Shown: one piece after another, positions 52,857-62,258 of the stretch | How the letters are laid out: each line of letters begins with the position of its first letter | How positions within the stretch are numbered: the first letter of the stretch is position 1 | Origin: Alkalimarinus sediminis | GTDB lineage: Bacteria; Pseudomonadota; Gammaproteobacteria; Pseudomonadales; Oleiphilaceae | DNA: 64,000 nucleotides | NCBI RefSeq assembly: GCF_026427595.1 | Contig: NZ_CP101527.1 | Span: 62,001-126,000, forward strand | Direction of reading: 5' to 3' | Program-made: the position numbers and the translations under genes | Notes under the pieces: model-generated | Told to the model about the DNA's origin: nothing | What the model saw: the letters and a program-made list of their open reading frames with translations, nothing else | The model's database searches: none

Positions 52857-54881
52857 TCAGACCTTAAATGAGGTTAACATTTCGCGTAGTTGGTTGGCTT
52901 TGCTGGCCATCTCTTCGCTTGCTCGTGTTGTTTCTGCCGCATTGCCTACGTTGTCTTCTGCCACGCGGCTTATGCCGACAATATTTCTGTCGATATCTTC
53001 TGCGGTGGCGGCTTGTTGTTTAACGGCTTCGGCGATGTGGGTATTCATCTCGGCAATTGAAGAGACCTTATCGTGAATGGCTTCTAGCGCCTCTTCTACC
53101 TCTTTGGATTCTATAACGGTGCCCTCTGCCATTTTGTGACTGTTAGACATGGCACTTACTGCATTACTGACACCTTGTTGAATTTTATCGACCATCTCTT
53201 CAATTTCTACGGTCGATTCATGTGTTCGCCCTGAAAGTGACCGAACTTCATCTGCTACCACTGCAAAGCCGCGACCATGTTCGCCTGCCCGTGCAGCCTC
53301 AATTGCCGCATTAAGTGCTAATAAGTTGGTCTGTTCTGCGATGCCTTTGATTTGCACCAGAACCTGGCTGATATTGGCACTATCTTTTGCTAGTTGATCA
53401 ATAACGGTTGATGAGCTCTGAATCTCTTCCGCCAGATTGTTTATATTTAGCAGTGTTTTATGAACCTGATCTCGTCCGCGGTTGGCCTCATTGCTTGCCT
53501 CTTGAGCCGCATTCTCAGCCTGTGCAGAAAATTCGGAGACTTCGCTAAAGTTGGAAGACATTTCTGTCATGGCGCTTGCTGCTTGTTCGGTCTCTTCCAT
53601 TTGCTGGTTAATAGCGTGACTGGTGACCCCGGTTATTTGGCTTACTTCCTGAGACTGCTGATAGACGCTATCTGAAGTGCTGTGAACTTCCTTAATCAGC
53701 TCTCTCATGCGTTTGGCGGTTTGGTTAAATTGTTCTGTCAGGTGGCCTAGTTCATCTTTAGTGGCTACTGTCATCTGAACCGTCATATCGCCTTCTGCCA
53801 TCTTGGTGGTAGCCTCCAAAAGGCGATCTATAGAGGTTCGAAGCGAGAGATAGAATGAGGCATAGAGATAGACCACTAACAACATGACCGTACCAATGGC
53901 AATGCTAATCAATGTTAGTTTGCTACTTTGTTCTTCTAAGCGTGTGGCTAAGTCTTCATCAACTTTAGCGAAAATGTTGTTAGTCAGCGAGTATTGCATC
54001 TCTGTGAATGTTGATATCTCATCAAAGTACTGCTGCCAAGGTTTATTCAGCTCTGTAGCGGTCATGATATCTATATCAACGATCTCTAATAAGCGGCTTA
54101 TCTCTTCAACTAGCCCCATTGCGCGTTCTTTCATGTCTGGCTGGTCTTCTGGGATCATCAGATTAATAGTTCTCTCCAACTGAGGCTGAAGTTCATAAAG
54201 TTTGCCTGCTATTGAGTCGAGAGAGTCAGCATTGGTAGAGCTTAAATAGGCCTGTGTCAGTGAGTAAGCGCCTGTGGCACGGAGCAAACCAATGGTATTG
54301 CTGTATGGCTTGAGATCTCGTGTGGCAAAATCAACCATCGATTTTGTTCTGTGATTAGAGTCCAGCGAAAGCTCACTGAGTTCTAATGTTGCTTTTATTA
54401 ATGCGTTTGAGTTGCTGACGACTTCATTAAGAATCGAAAAAGTAGACTCTGGTGATGCGGTAGCAGAGACAGAAATCGAATCGGTTGCGGATATTGATTG
54501 GGTGACCGCTGAAATTAAGCCTTGAAAGGTTTCATTTTTAGTAAATGAGGCGTCACTCTCTTCTAAGGCTTGAATGGCTTTTTTAACCGCGTTTTTGTGC
54601 TGCTCAAGAATGTCGGAATCGGCATTGGATTGGTAGGCGGTGACTAGTTTTACATCCCGAAACTGCTCTGCGCTATTAACTAGGTTCTGGGTCAAACCCA
54701 GCACGTTAAGGCCTTCACGTTGACTATTAGTGGTTTTAATTTCTTTATAGGATCCATCAATTACGCTATAGCTCAGCCACATTAATGGTATAAAAAACAG
54801 TAAGCTAATAAGCGTAAATTTATTGGCGAAGCCCAAACGGGATATTAATTGCATACCCGGGTAAAGAATGTTTTTTAGCAC
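52857..54881 (-). CDS. Methyl-accepting chemotaxis protein
   Basis: A 674-residue transmembrane receptor. TM1 is at about residues 22-42, a large helical periplasmic sensor (NIT-like length) runs to about 318, TM2 is at about 322-345, then HAMP (about 346-400) and a cytoplasmic signalling domain with the hairpin tip ([20 protein letters not shown]) follow. It controls CheA-linked behaviour; the ligand is unknown. The GTG start at 54881 is preferred on length, with AGGG at reasonable spacing. The downstream cNMP-binding/rhodanese-like gene begins 2 bp after its stop. Confidence 0.92.
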   Translation of the reverse strand: MLKNILYPGMQLISRLGFANKFTLISLLFFIPLMWLSYSVIDGSYKEIKTTNSQREGLNVLGLTQNLVNSAEQFRDVKLVTAYQSNADSDILEQHKNAVKKAIQALEESDASFTKNETFQGLISAVTQSISATDSISVSATASPESTFSILNEVVSNSNALIKATLELSELSLDSNHRTKSMVDFATRDLKPYSNTIGLLRATGAYSLTQAYLSSTNADSLDSIAGKLYELQPQLERTINLMIPEDQPDMKERAMGLVEEISRLLEIVDIDIMTATELNKPWQQYFDEISTFTEMQYSLTNNIFAKVDEDLATRLEEQSSKLTLISIAIGTVMLLVVYLYASFYLSLRTSIDRLLEATTKMAEGDMTVQMTVATKDELGHLTEQFNQTAKRMRELIKEVHSTSDSVYQQSQEVSQITGVTSHAINQQMEETEQAASAMTEMSSNFSEVSEFSAQAENAAQEASNEANRGRDQVHKTLLNINNLAEEIQSSSTVIDQLAKDSANISQVLVQIKGIAEQTNLLALNAAIEAARAGEHGRGFAVVADEVRSLSGRTHESTVEIEEMVDKIQQGVSNAVSAMSNSHKMAEGTVIESKEVEEALEAIHDKVSSIAEMNTHIAEAVKQQAATAEDIDRNIVGISRVAEDNVGNAAETTRASEEMASKANQLREMLTSFKV

Positions 54882-55250
54882 AGCAGCAACCCTATTACTT
54901 CGTTATAGTTTAGCTTGCCCAATAGGTAGTTCATTAGGCTGAACGTTAAGTGTTTAGCTAATTGACTTGTAGCTAAATATGGCCAAATACTACTTAGTTG
55001 AGTATTTATTATTAATGTTATAAGTGTCTGATACCACTTTAGTACATCGCCTATAGTACATCGCCCAATTCCTCGATTACTTTAGCTTTTATGTAAGTAG
55101 GCGTAACAATCAGTATAGCTTGAAAGTGGGCGATGTCTTTCTAAAATAGTGAGTTTTATCAGCATCATGAATAAGAGATAGCGATGTTTATGGTGGCGAA
55201 TTGAGGTAATATCGGCTCTTTTCAACGCCATCGCAGATGAAGGACGTTTA
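54882..55250. other. Gene-free intergenic region between divergent genes
   Basis: This 369-bp AT-rich stretch lies between the divergent chemoreceptor and acyltransferase genes and must hold both promoters. A direct repeat (tagtacatcgcc) occurs twice at about 55039-55067. No credible ORF, RNA gene or strong hairpin was seen. Confidence 0.5.
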
Positions 55251-56090
55251 ATGGATTCCTCCATAAAGGATATTCTGGCATTTTCGCCTAATGACAGCCG
55301 CTATGCTGATAAATTACTAAAACCATCTGAAGGGTACTTTTCGCCCAGAAGCTATGGCACTGACAATATACCTAAAGATCGCCCCGTCCTTTTTGTGGGT
55401 AACCATACGATTTATGGTGTGTTTGACCCGATGTTAATCGTTAAATCGATCTATCAACATAGCGGTATTTTTCCGCGTTCATTGGCTGACCATATGCACT
55501 TTGGGGTGCCCTTATGGACTCGGTTTATTAAGAGTATGGGCATCGTAGAAGGCACTCGTGAAATTTGTAGCGCTCTAATGAAAGATCAGCAGTCGGTGTT
55601 GGTTTTTCCTGGTGGTGCTCGAGAGGTGTTCAAGCGCAAGGGGGAGTGTTATAAGCTCGTTTGGAAAAAACGCGTTGGCTTTCTTAAAATGGCCATTGAT
55701 CATGGTTATGATATCGTGCCATTTGCGAGCGTTGGCCCTGATGATGCGCTTTCAATTGTTGTCGATGCCAACGGAATTGCCAAAGGCCTAGGGCGACGGT
55801 TTAGAGAGAGCCGTTTTTACAATAAAACATTACGAAACGGCGATATGATACCGCCAATTACCCGAGGCATCGGGTTGACGTCAATACCCCGTCCAGAGCG
55901 TTTTTACTTTTCATTTGGTGAGCCGATCAAGACCTCTGAGCTGCAAGGTAGAGAGCAAACCGAGGCGTTACTATTTGAAACCCGAGAAGTGGTGGCAGAG
56001 GCGATTAATAGCCAAATCGCTGAGCTCATTGACATACGCGCACAAGATAATGACAAAGGCTGGGTTCGCAAGCTATTGACGGCGCTTTAA
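55251..56090 (+). CDS. Glycerolipid acyltransferase family protein (LPLAT)
   Basis: A 279-residue protein of the lysophospholipid/DGAT2-like acyltransferase superfamily. It has the acceptor motif FVGNHTIYGVFDPML (His and Asp), the conserved FPGGAREVFKRKGE and IVPFASVGPDDA. No signal peptide or clear membrane helix is seen, so it is probably a peripheral membrane enzyme. It probably acylates a glycerolipid or alcohol; wax or triacylglycerol synthesis is possible in oil-degrading relatives but not shown here. A long inverted repeat lies just after it. Confidence 0.82.
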   Translation: MDSSIKDILAFSPNDSRYADKLLKPSEGYFSPRSYGTDNIPKDRPVLFVGNHTIYGVFDPMLIVKSIYQHSGIFPRSLADHMHFGVPLWTRFIKSMGIVEGTREICSALMKDQQSVLVFPGGAREVFKRKGECYKLVWKKRVGFLKMAIDHGYDIVPFASVGPDDALSIVVDANGIAKGLGRRFRESRFYNKTLRNGDMIPPITRGIGLTSIPRPERFYFSFGEPIKTSELQGREQTEALLFETREVVAEAINSQIAELIDIRAQDNDKGWVRKLLTAL

Positions 56091-56112
56091 CAGAGCGCAG
56101 GGTCAAATCTTT

Positions 56113-56162
56113 ATAGGGTGTGCTTGCGCACCGAAACTTTACGGTGCGCAAGCACACCCTAT
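56113..56162. terminator. Long perfect hairpin between convergent genes
   Basis: A 21-bp stem (atagggtgtgcttgcgcaccg with its exact complement) with an 8-nt loop lies between the acyltransferase and the acyl-CoA ligase stops. The tagggtg...cgcaccg style matches dispersed extragenic palindromes. It is well placed as a bidirectional terminator. Confidence 0.8.
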
Positions 56163-56194
56163 TTGTCTATCGAGAGCGTGTTTTCTGGGCAATT

Positions 56195-57820
56195 TTACTC
56201 AGAGAAGGTACCGTGATAAGTCTCTCGAAGCTTCATCTTAAGCAGTTTTCCGGTAGCAGTATGAGGGAGTTCGGTCACAAAAATTACATCATCGGGTAAC
56301 CACCACTTCACCACTTTATCTGAAAGGTAGTCAATGATTTGCTCCTTGCTGACATTTTCCCCTTCTTTTAAAACCGCTAAAAGCAAAGGGCGTTCATCCC
56401 ATTTGGGGTGTGGTACGCCAATCACCGCACACTCTGCGATGGCTGGATGACCTACGGCGGCATTTTCTAAATCTATAGAGCTTATCCACTCCCCTCCTGA
56501 TTTGATGACATCTTTGGCCCGGTCTACGATATTCATATAACCTTGAGGGTCAATGGTAGCAACGTCTCCGGTATCAAACCAGCCGTCAATCAAAGAGGAT
56601 TTCTCTTCTTTATAGTAACGACTGATAACCCAAGGGCCTTTAACCATTAAGCGGCCAAAAGCATCACCGTCATGGGGCAATATTTGGTTATCTGTGCCGA
56701 CAATCTTCATTTCGATACCAAATACAGGCCGGCCTTGTTTAGTTTGTAGTTGATAGCGTTCGTCGAGTGACAGGCTTTTCATGTGGCGGTTCATGCTGTT
56801 GATGGTGCCGATGGGTGAAAGCTCGGTCATCCCCCATGCATGCATGACAAATGCATCATGATCTTCTTGAAATGATTTGATCATCGATAATGGTGCGGCA
56901 GAGCCACCAATGACGACGGTTTTTACAGGGTTAAGGGTAATGTTTTGCTGCTCGCAATATTGCAGAAGGCCCTGCCATACAGTCGGCACGCCCAGCAATA
57001 AGTCTACTTGCTCTTTATCGACCAGTTCTGACAGTGATGCGCCATCCATACCGGCACCGGGCAATACGAGCTTGGCACCAACCATGGTCGCAGAGTACGG
57101 CACACCCCAGGCGTTAACGTGAAACATAGGTACAACAGGGAGTAGATTGCTACTGTTGCCTATATCTAAGGCGTCGCGTGAAATGCTGGCCCATGCGTGT
57201 AAAACCGTTGAGCGGTGGCTATAAAGAACGCCCTTGGGGTTGCCGGTCGTGCCTGATGTATAGCACAGCGAAGCCGCACTCTCTTCATCGACCTCTGGCC
57301 ATTCATAGGCTTCTGACTCTGAATCAACTAAGGCATCGTAACAGAGAAATGGAATAGCATCGGGAAGCGGTGATTCAGGCATACTCTCGCGGTTGGTCAT
57401 GACCACGACTTGTTTCAGAAACCTGAGTTCCGGAGCGATTTTCTCTAGCAACGGTATAAATGTCAGGTCGATAAATAGTATTTCGTCTTCTGCATGATTG
57501 AGAATATAGGCGAGCTGATCGGGGAAAAGTCTTGGGTTAATCGTATGTAATATAGCGCCGCTACCGGATACCGCGAAGTAAACTTCATAATGGCGGTGGG
57601 TGTTCCAGGCTAGTGTGGCAACTCTATCTTGTTGTTGCACACCTAGTCGCTTTAATCCGTTAGCCAAGCGGCGCGAGCGTGCTGCTGCATCTTTATAGCT
57701 GTATCGATGAATACCGCCTTCAACATTGCGGCTAACAATTTCACCATCTTGGTGATACTGCTCTGCATATTGGAGGATAGATGAGACCGTGAGCGGGGTG
57801 TTCATCATTAATCCGTGCAT
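56195..57820 (-). CDS. Fatty-acid--CoA ligase (AMP-forming, AlkK-like)
   Basis: A 541-residue enzyme of the ANL superfamily that activates fatty acids to acyl-CoA. The P-loop-like motif YTSGTTGNPKG, the GWFDTGDVA signature and the C-terminal HTATGKLLK lysine region are intact. It resembles the medium-chain ligases (AlkK). The ATG at 57820 has AAGGAG before it; the frame opens earlier at TTG 57838. It is convergent with the acyltransferase gene, so both may take part in fatty-acid use. Confidence 0.92.
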   Translation of the reverse strand: MHGLMMNTPLTVSSILQYAEQYHQDGEIVSRNVEGGIHRYSYKDAAARSRRLANGLKRLGVQQQDRVATLAWNTHRHYEVYFAVSGSGAILHTINPRLFPDQLAYILNHAEDEILFIDLTFIPLLEKIAPELRFLKQVVVMTNRESMPESPLPDAIPFLCYDALVDSESEAYEWPEVDEESAASLCYTSGTTGNPKGVLYSHRSTVLHAWASISRDALDIGNSSNLLPVVPMFHVNAWGVPYSATMVGAKLVLPGAGMDGASLSELVDKEQVDLLLGVPTVWQGLLQYCEQQNITLNPVKTVVIGGSAAPLSMIKSFQEDHDAFVMHAWGMTELSPIGTINSMNRHMKSLSLDERYQLQTKQGRPVFGIEMKIVGTDNQILPHDGDAFGRLMVKGPWVISRYYKEEKSSLIDGWFDTGDVATIDPQGYMNIVDRAKDVIKSGGEWISSIDLENAAVGHPAIAECAVIGVPHPKWDERPLLLAVLKEGENVSKEQIIDYLSDKVVKWWLPDDVIFVTELPHTATGKLLKMKLRETYHGTFSE

Positions 57821-58024
57821 GATTATCTCCTTGAGCAACGTCTGCTAGTTCTAAATGATCGTTCTTATTTTTAATAGATTGTGGTTCCTATAATGGTCTT
57901 AATAATAGGGTTTAGGCAATAGTCATTAATAGAAATTAATATTAGGTAATTGGCGCGATACTGGTAACTCATTGCAACGCAACGTACACTTTGGCCTATT
58001 CGTTTAGGTAAGGAGCTGCTTTTT

Positions 58025-58729
58025 ATGTCTATGTTTTCAACGGTTCATCATCGCTTAACAACCCTGCGGGGAGCTGGAGTCGCGTTGTTGAGGCACTTTT
58101 CTATTCTGCTAAAAAGTATTGCGATTATATTCGGCGCTATTGTGCTGCTGGGCTGCAACGAAAAGCAGCAGACGTCGCTCTTTTTGAAAGAGAGCGAAAT
58201 TCAAGCCGGTGTAAAGGCTCAAATGCCCATTAGTGGCCTCGTAAGCGTGCAGATTCATATCCCGGATGAAGTGGCTAGCTTAAGTGGTTTTTTTGCAGAA
58301 CGGGTTGTTTCAGACCCGATTGTAGAGGCCAGAATTGAACTAGACGAAGTGGATGTATCTCTAAAGAGCGGTGAAGCCCAGACTGCGGGTCATCTTGTGC
58401 TATTGGCTGAGCCGATTATTCGGACCAATCTCTTGGGGATTGATATAGCAGAACCTTTGAATATTGAGCTGTCGGGTCAGTTGCAATTAACTGATCAGAA
58501 ACTCTATTTTGAACCTCAATCGCTTAAAGAGAATGGCTCATTTTTTCTTAATAACTTTGTTCCCGATGAGTATCGAAGCCAGTTTATTGAAAATGTGAAC
58601 GACTGGTTCGTTGCTTACTTTAGTGCTTATCCGCTTTACCAATTCACGCCAGATAGTCGACTCACTGCAACTGAAATAGATGCTACGACACCGGTGATTG
58701 AAGATGATCTCGTACGCTTTTTGCCCTAA
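58025..58729 (+). CDS. DUF1439-type lipoprotein
   Basis: A 234-residue protein with a long N-terminal region of about 45 residues that ends in the lipobox LLGC, followed by a beta-rich domain typical of DUF1439 lipoproteins such as YceB (the acidic IARIELDEV-type strands and the GIDIAEPLNIELSG region). The ribosome-binding site is AAGGAG. Function unknown. A GC-rich terminator follows the stop. Confidence 0.8.
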   Translation: MSMFSTVHHRLTTLRGAGVALLRHFSILLKSIAIIFGAIVLLGCNEKQQTSLFLKESEIQAGVKAQMPISGLVSVQIHIPDEVASLSGFFAERVVSDPIVEARIELDEVDVSLKSGEAQTAGHLVLLAEPIIRTNLLGIDIAEPLNIELSGQLQLTDQKLYFEPQSLKENGSFFLNNFVPDEYRSQFIENVNDWFVAYFSAYPLYQFTPDSRLTATEIDATTPVIEDDLVRFLP

Positions 58730-58735
58730 ATAAAA

Positions 58736-58758
58736 AAGCCCCGCGACTGAGGCGGGGC
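58736..58758. terminator. GC-rich hairpin terminator
   Basis: gccccgc and gcggggc form a 7-bp stem with a 7-nt loop, with an A-run before it on the + strand, so on the minus strand it is followed by Ts. It lies between the convergent DUF1439 and fasciclin genes. Confidence 0.7.
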
Positions 58759-58797
58759 AAGGGGATAGCGGCTATCCCAAGTGTGTATCGTCAAGCA

Positions 58798-60210
58798 TTA
58801 AGGGGCTGTGATGACTGCATCAATAACATGCACCACGCCGTTTGAAGTCTCAACATCGGTAATCACCACATTTGCATTACCGACCATCAAGTTGCCCATA
58901 CCAATGTTTACATTCAATGATGTGCCAGTTCTTAGAGTTGCCACGGCACTACCATTGGCCGCGTAGGCTGAAATAGAGTCTATTGCACTGCCGCTTATGA
59001 CATGCTGCTTTAATATGTCGTCCAGGCCTGGAAGCGCCAGTACTTGAGCCGGAGTACCAACGGCATCGAAGGCTGCATCAGTTGGTGCAAACACTGTGAA
59101 AGGACCTGCGCCGGCTAGCGGACCATCCAAACCTTCTTGTTGAAGTGCTGCTAGTAGCGTGGTGAACTCTGCATCTGTTGCGCCAGCAAGGTTGGTGACT
59201 AAACCTGCGATGGTAACGCCTGTGTCAGAAAGTGCAGATGGCGTAGGCGGTAGCAATACTTTATCCACTGCATGAATGAGGCCATTGGATGTGTCTACAT
59301 CCGCCACAATCACTTTTGATGTGTTTATGAATAGGTTTGGGTCAGCATATGAGATAGCTAGCTCTTCTGTTGTTAACAGTGGCGTGGTTTTGGTTCCGGC
59401 AAGGCCTTGTGCGGTTGCCGCATCGACTTCACTGCTTAATACATGATATTTGAGAATATCTCCCAAATTGGTAAGCGCAAGAATATCAGCCGCACTACTA
59501 AACGAGTCATTGGATGCGATTAAGTTTTCAAAGGCATCATCTGTTGGTGCAAATACAGTGAGATTTGGCGTGGTAGCTAAAGTGTCGACTAAACCTGCCT
59601 CAACAACGGCAGCAACGAGGGTATTAAATCTGCCATCTGCTTGGGCTGTTTCAACAACATTAAACGTATTCGGCGGCACAAGTACTTTGTCAATCGCGTG
59701 AATAATGCCATTCTCAGCGATCACGTCGGGGGTAACAACTTGCGAACGGTTGACAAAGAGATCACTGCCAGAGAGCGTGAGGGTTACTGTTGAGGTTTCA
59801 ACGGTGGTTGCTGTGTTGTTGGCCATGCCTGCGAGGGATATGGCCGCTTCGGCGTTTACCGAACCTGATAGTACATGATAAGTAAGAATGTCAGCTAAAT
59901 CTGGACGTGCTAGGAACTGGTCAGGTGTGACCCCTAACGATGTAAACAGCTCATCAAACGCAGCGTCGGTTGGAGCAAAAACGGTGAACTCTCCGCCGCT
60001 GAGTGTTTCTCCTAATCCCGCTGCATCAACCGCGGCGAATAAGGTATCAAAGTTGTCATCACAGTTAGCGATCTCAGCGATAGTACCATTACAGCTCACT
60101 GCGCCGGAATTATTATCATCGCTACAGGCGGATAGAAGTAGTGCTGAACTGGCTACAAGAGCGGCTGCGGCTTTTTTGCCATATAGCTTGAATAGAGGTT
60201 GAGTAGACAT
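58798..60210 (-). CDS. Lipoprotein with three fasciclin (FAS1) domains
   Basis: A 470-residue secreted protein. The signal ends in lipobox LLSACSDD. Three FAS1 repeats follow at about residues 45-180, 185-318 and 325-470. Each carries the H1-type FTVFAPTDAAFD (or TVFAPTDDAFE) and an H2 block of the type NGIIHAIDKVL. FAS1 proteins mediate adhesion. The lipidation suggests a surface role in attachment or biofilm. No neighbour gene gives a clear partner. The start has AAAGGT at good spacing. Confidence 0.93.
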   Translation of the reverse strand: MSTQPLFKLYGKKAAAALVASSALLLSACSDDNNSGAVSCNGTIAEIANCDDNFDTLFAAVDAAGLGETLSGGEFTVFAPTDAAFDELFTSLGVTPDQFLARPDLADILTYHVLSGSVNAEAAISLAGMANNTATTVETSTVTLTLSGSDLFVNRSQVVTPDVIAENGIIHAIDKVLVPPNTFNVVETAQADGRFNTLVAAVVEAGLVDTLATTPNLTVFAPTDDAFENLIASNDSFSSAADILALTNLGDILKYHVLSSEVDAATAQGLAGTKTTPLLTTEELAISYADPNLFINTSKVIVADVDTSNGLIHAVDKVLLPPTPSALSDTGVTIAGLVTNLAGATDAEFTTLLAALQQEGLDGPLAGAGPFTVFAPTDAAFDAVGTPAQVLALPGLDDILKQHVISGSAIDSISAYAANGSAVATLRTGTSLNVNIGMGNLMVGNANVVITDVETSNGVVHVIDAVITAP

Positions 60211-60549
60211 TTTATTTTACCTTTTAATCATCGGTATTCATGAACCGTCATGACCTTTATTTGCATTTATCCACCAATCCTCTCTCACGGAGTTGAGAAG
60301 GGTTTGGTGAGTTTTTATTGTGAGCGCTCAGGGGGTTCTACGCAGGAGCTTTCCATTCAGATCACCCTTGTACGCTGAAAAATTATTTTTTTATCAAAAA
60401 TGATCGGTTTTAAGACGCGATCAGACTATCGAGGGTGGTTTTTATTAGTTAATAATCGTAAGAGCAGGGCGCTTCTAAACTACACTTTAAGCGGCAGGTA
60501 AGATCTGATTACCAGCAAACGGAAATCAACGTTCATGAGGAGCATGACG
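60211..60549. other. Gene-free intergenic region between divergent genes
   Basis: The interval between the fasciclin gene and the divergent small secreted protein is about 340 bp. It holds an A/T stretch (attatttttttatc) near 60385 and a partial inverted repeat near 60290. No credible ORF or RNA gene was seen. Promoters for both genes must lie here. Confidence 0.45.
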
Positions 60550-60831
60550 ATGAAAACAATATTAGGGATCTGTTTGGGTTTTTTCTTGATCAGCCAGGCA
60601 GCATTAGCAGGTGACGTCACCAAGAACGACCCAATGGAAGAGGCAACTGATCAGCAAGGTTCTGCCGAGCAGTTTGAGCAGACATTGCAAGAGTCGCCCA
60701 CTGCTGCAGGGTTTGCAGATATGGGTAAAAAAGAGGGCGAAATGACAGAACAAGCTCAAGAACCTATGGAGAGTGATGAAGAGCCAGGTATGTCTCACGA
60801 AGAACCTATGAAGGAGGCAGCGGAGTATTAA
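60550..60831 (+). CDS. Small acidic secreted protein, hypothetical
   Basis: A 93-residue protein from the ATG at 60550, with GAGGAG at good spacing (an upstream in-frame ATG at 60535 is less well placed). A clear Sec signal (KTILGICLGFFLISQAALA) is followed by a highly acidic mature part rich in Glu, Gln and Met, with no Cys and low sequence complexity. Probably periplasmic and disordered. A strong terminator follows. Function unknown. Confidence 0.7.
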   Translation: MKTILGICLGFFLISQAALAGDVTKNDPMEEATDQQGSAEQFEQTLQESPTAAGFADMGKKEGEMTEQAQEPMESDEEPGMSHEEPMKEAAEY

Positions 60832-60872
60832 TGCCACAGACCGTATCTCCCGTCCCAGAATAAGTTGACATA

Positions 60873-60900
60873 AAAAGGTGCTGTTTCAGCACCTTTTTTA
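60873..60900 (+). terminator. Intrinsic terminator
   Basis: A 10-bp stem (aaaggtgctg with cagcaccttt) with a short loop, followed by a T-run, lies about 40 bp after the small acidic protein gene. It is well formed for the + strand. Confidence 0.8.
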
Positions 60901-60992
60901 TTGTCTAAAGTCTGTTGATGGCTGAATCATCAAGACATTTTGAAACAGTTCTAGTAAAAACCGCTATAATCACCGTTTTTAGCGCTTGAGTA

Positions 60993-62246
60993 ATGAATAT
61001 GTTAACTGAATTATCGCTTCACCCCCTTTTGAACGAAGCAACTCAGACACTTGGTTTTGAGTCTGCAACTGAGGTTCAGAAAAGAGCGGTACCGCTTGTA
61101 TTGGACAATAAAGATCTGTTGGTCAGTGCAGCAACCGGTAGTGGTAAAACGGTCGCATTTCTTCTCCCTATTCTGCACCGTATTCTAGCCAAGCAGGCCG
61201 AACCCAAAGCGACTCGCGCATTAGTCTTAGTGCCCGTTAGAGAGTTGGCTGACCAAATTGTCAAAGCGGGTACGGCGTTGGCGCAACTGACTTCTTTGAA
61301 ATTGCTCAGTGTTACAGGTGGCAAAGACTTTAAGGTGCAAGAACGAGCGCTAAAACGACTACCTGATATTGTTGTAGCGACACCAGGGCGCTTGATTGAA
61401 CATTTAGAAAATGAATCGTTAAGCCTGTCTGAGCTTGATGTATTGGTGCTAGATGAAGCCGACCGAATGCTGGATATGGGGTTTCAAGACAACGTACTTA
61501 ATGTGATGAAGTATTGTCCCGCTGAGCATCAGACGTTGCTTTTCTCAGCCACCTTGCCGAGTGTTATCCGGCGCTTTGCAGAAGAAATTTTGAATGAGCC
61601 TGAATCCGTACTGGTTCATCACCACCGAGAGCAACATGGTGATATTCAGCAGCAGATTGTATTGGCAGATGATATTGATCACAAAGAGAAGCTACTCCGT
61701 TGGTTGTTAGATAATGAAACCTACGAAAAGGCGATTGTATTTACCAACTCCAAAATACTGGCCGCACGTCTTGATGGATTAATGCGTTATCATAAATTTC
61801 GAGCGGCACAGTTGCACGGTGATATACAGCAGAAAGGTCGTCAGGCGACGATCGAATCATTCCGAACCGGTAAGGTTAATGTGTTGATTGCCACTGACCT
61901 TGCTGCCAGAGGGTTGGATGTCGGTGGCATTGATTTGGTTATCAACTTTGATATGCCTCGTAAAGGAGATGCCTATGTTCACCGTATAGGGCGAACAGGG
62001 CGAGCTGGTGCAGAAGGCAAATCTATTTCATTTATCGCTCAAACCGAGTGGAATTTAATGTCATCGATTGAGCGGTATCTGAAGGTCAGGTTTGAGCGCA
62101 AGGTCATCAAGGCATTACCCGCCACCTATAAAGGACCGAAAAAACTTAAAGCGTCAGGTAAAGCGGCCAGTAGCAAGAAAAAGAAGAAACCGGCGGCTAA
62201 AGGTAAATTGAAAGTTAAAAAGGTGAAAAAAACCAAAAAGAGCTAA
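60993..62246 (+). CDS. DEAD-box ATP-dependent RNA helicase
   Basis: A 417-residue RNA helicase. Conserved motifs in order: Q-motif (TEVQKRAVP), I (AATGSGKT), Ia and Ib, DEAD (VLDEADRMLDMGF), SAT in LLFSATLP, and VI (HRIGRTGRAG). The C-terminal 45 residues are a Lys-rich tail (KKKKKPAAKGKLKV) that probably binds RNA. Such enzymes help ribosome assembly or RNA decay, in the SrmB/RhlE group; the exact orthologue is unclear. It stands alone. Confidence 0.94.
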   Translation: MNMLTELSLHPLLNEATQTLGFESATEVQKRAVPLVLDNKDLLVSAATGSGKTVAFLLPILHRILAKQAEPKATRALVLVPVRELADQIVKAGTALAQLTSLKLLSVTGGKDFKVQERALKRLPDIVVATPGRLIEHLENESLSLSELDVLVLDEADRMLDMGFQDNVLNVMKYCPAEHQTLLFSATLPSVIRRFAEEILNEPESVLVHHHREQHGDIQQQIVLADDIDHKEKLLRWLLDNETYEKAIVFTNSKILAARLDGLMRYHKFRAAQLHGDIQQKGRQATIESFRTGKVNVLIATDLAARGLDVGGIDLVINFDMPRKGDAYVHRIGRTGRAGAEGKSISFIAQTEWNLMSSIERYLKVRFERKVIKALPATYKGPKKLKASGKAASSKKKKKPAAKGKLKVKKVKKTKKS

Positions 62247-62258
62247 GGGCTAGCAATC

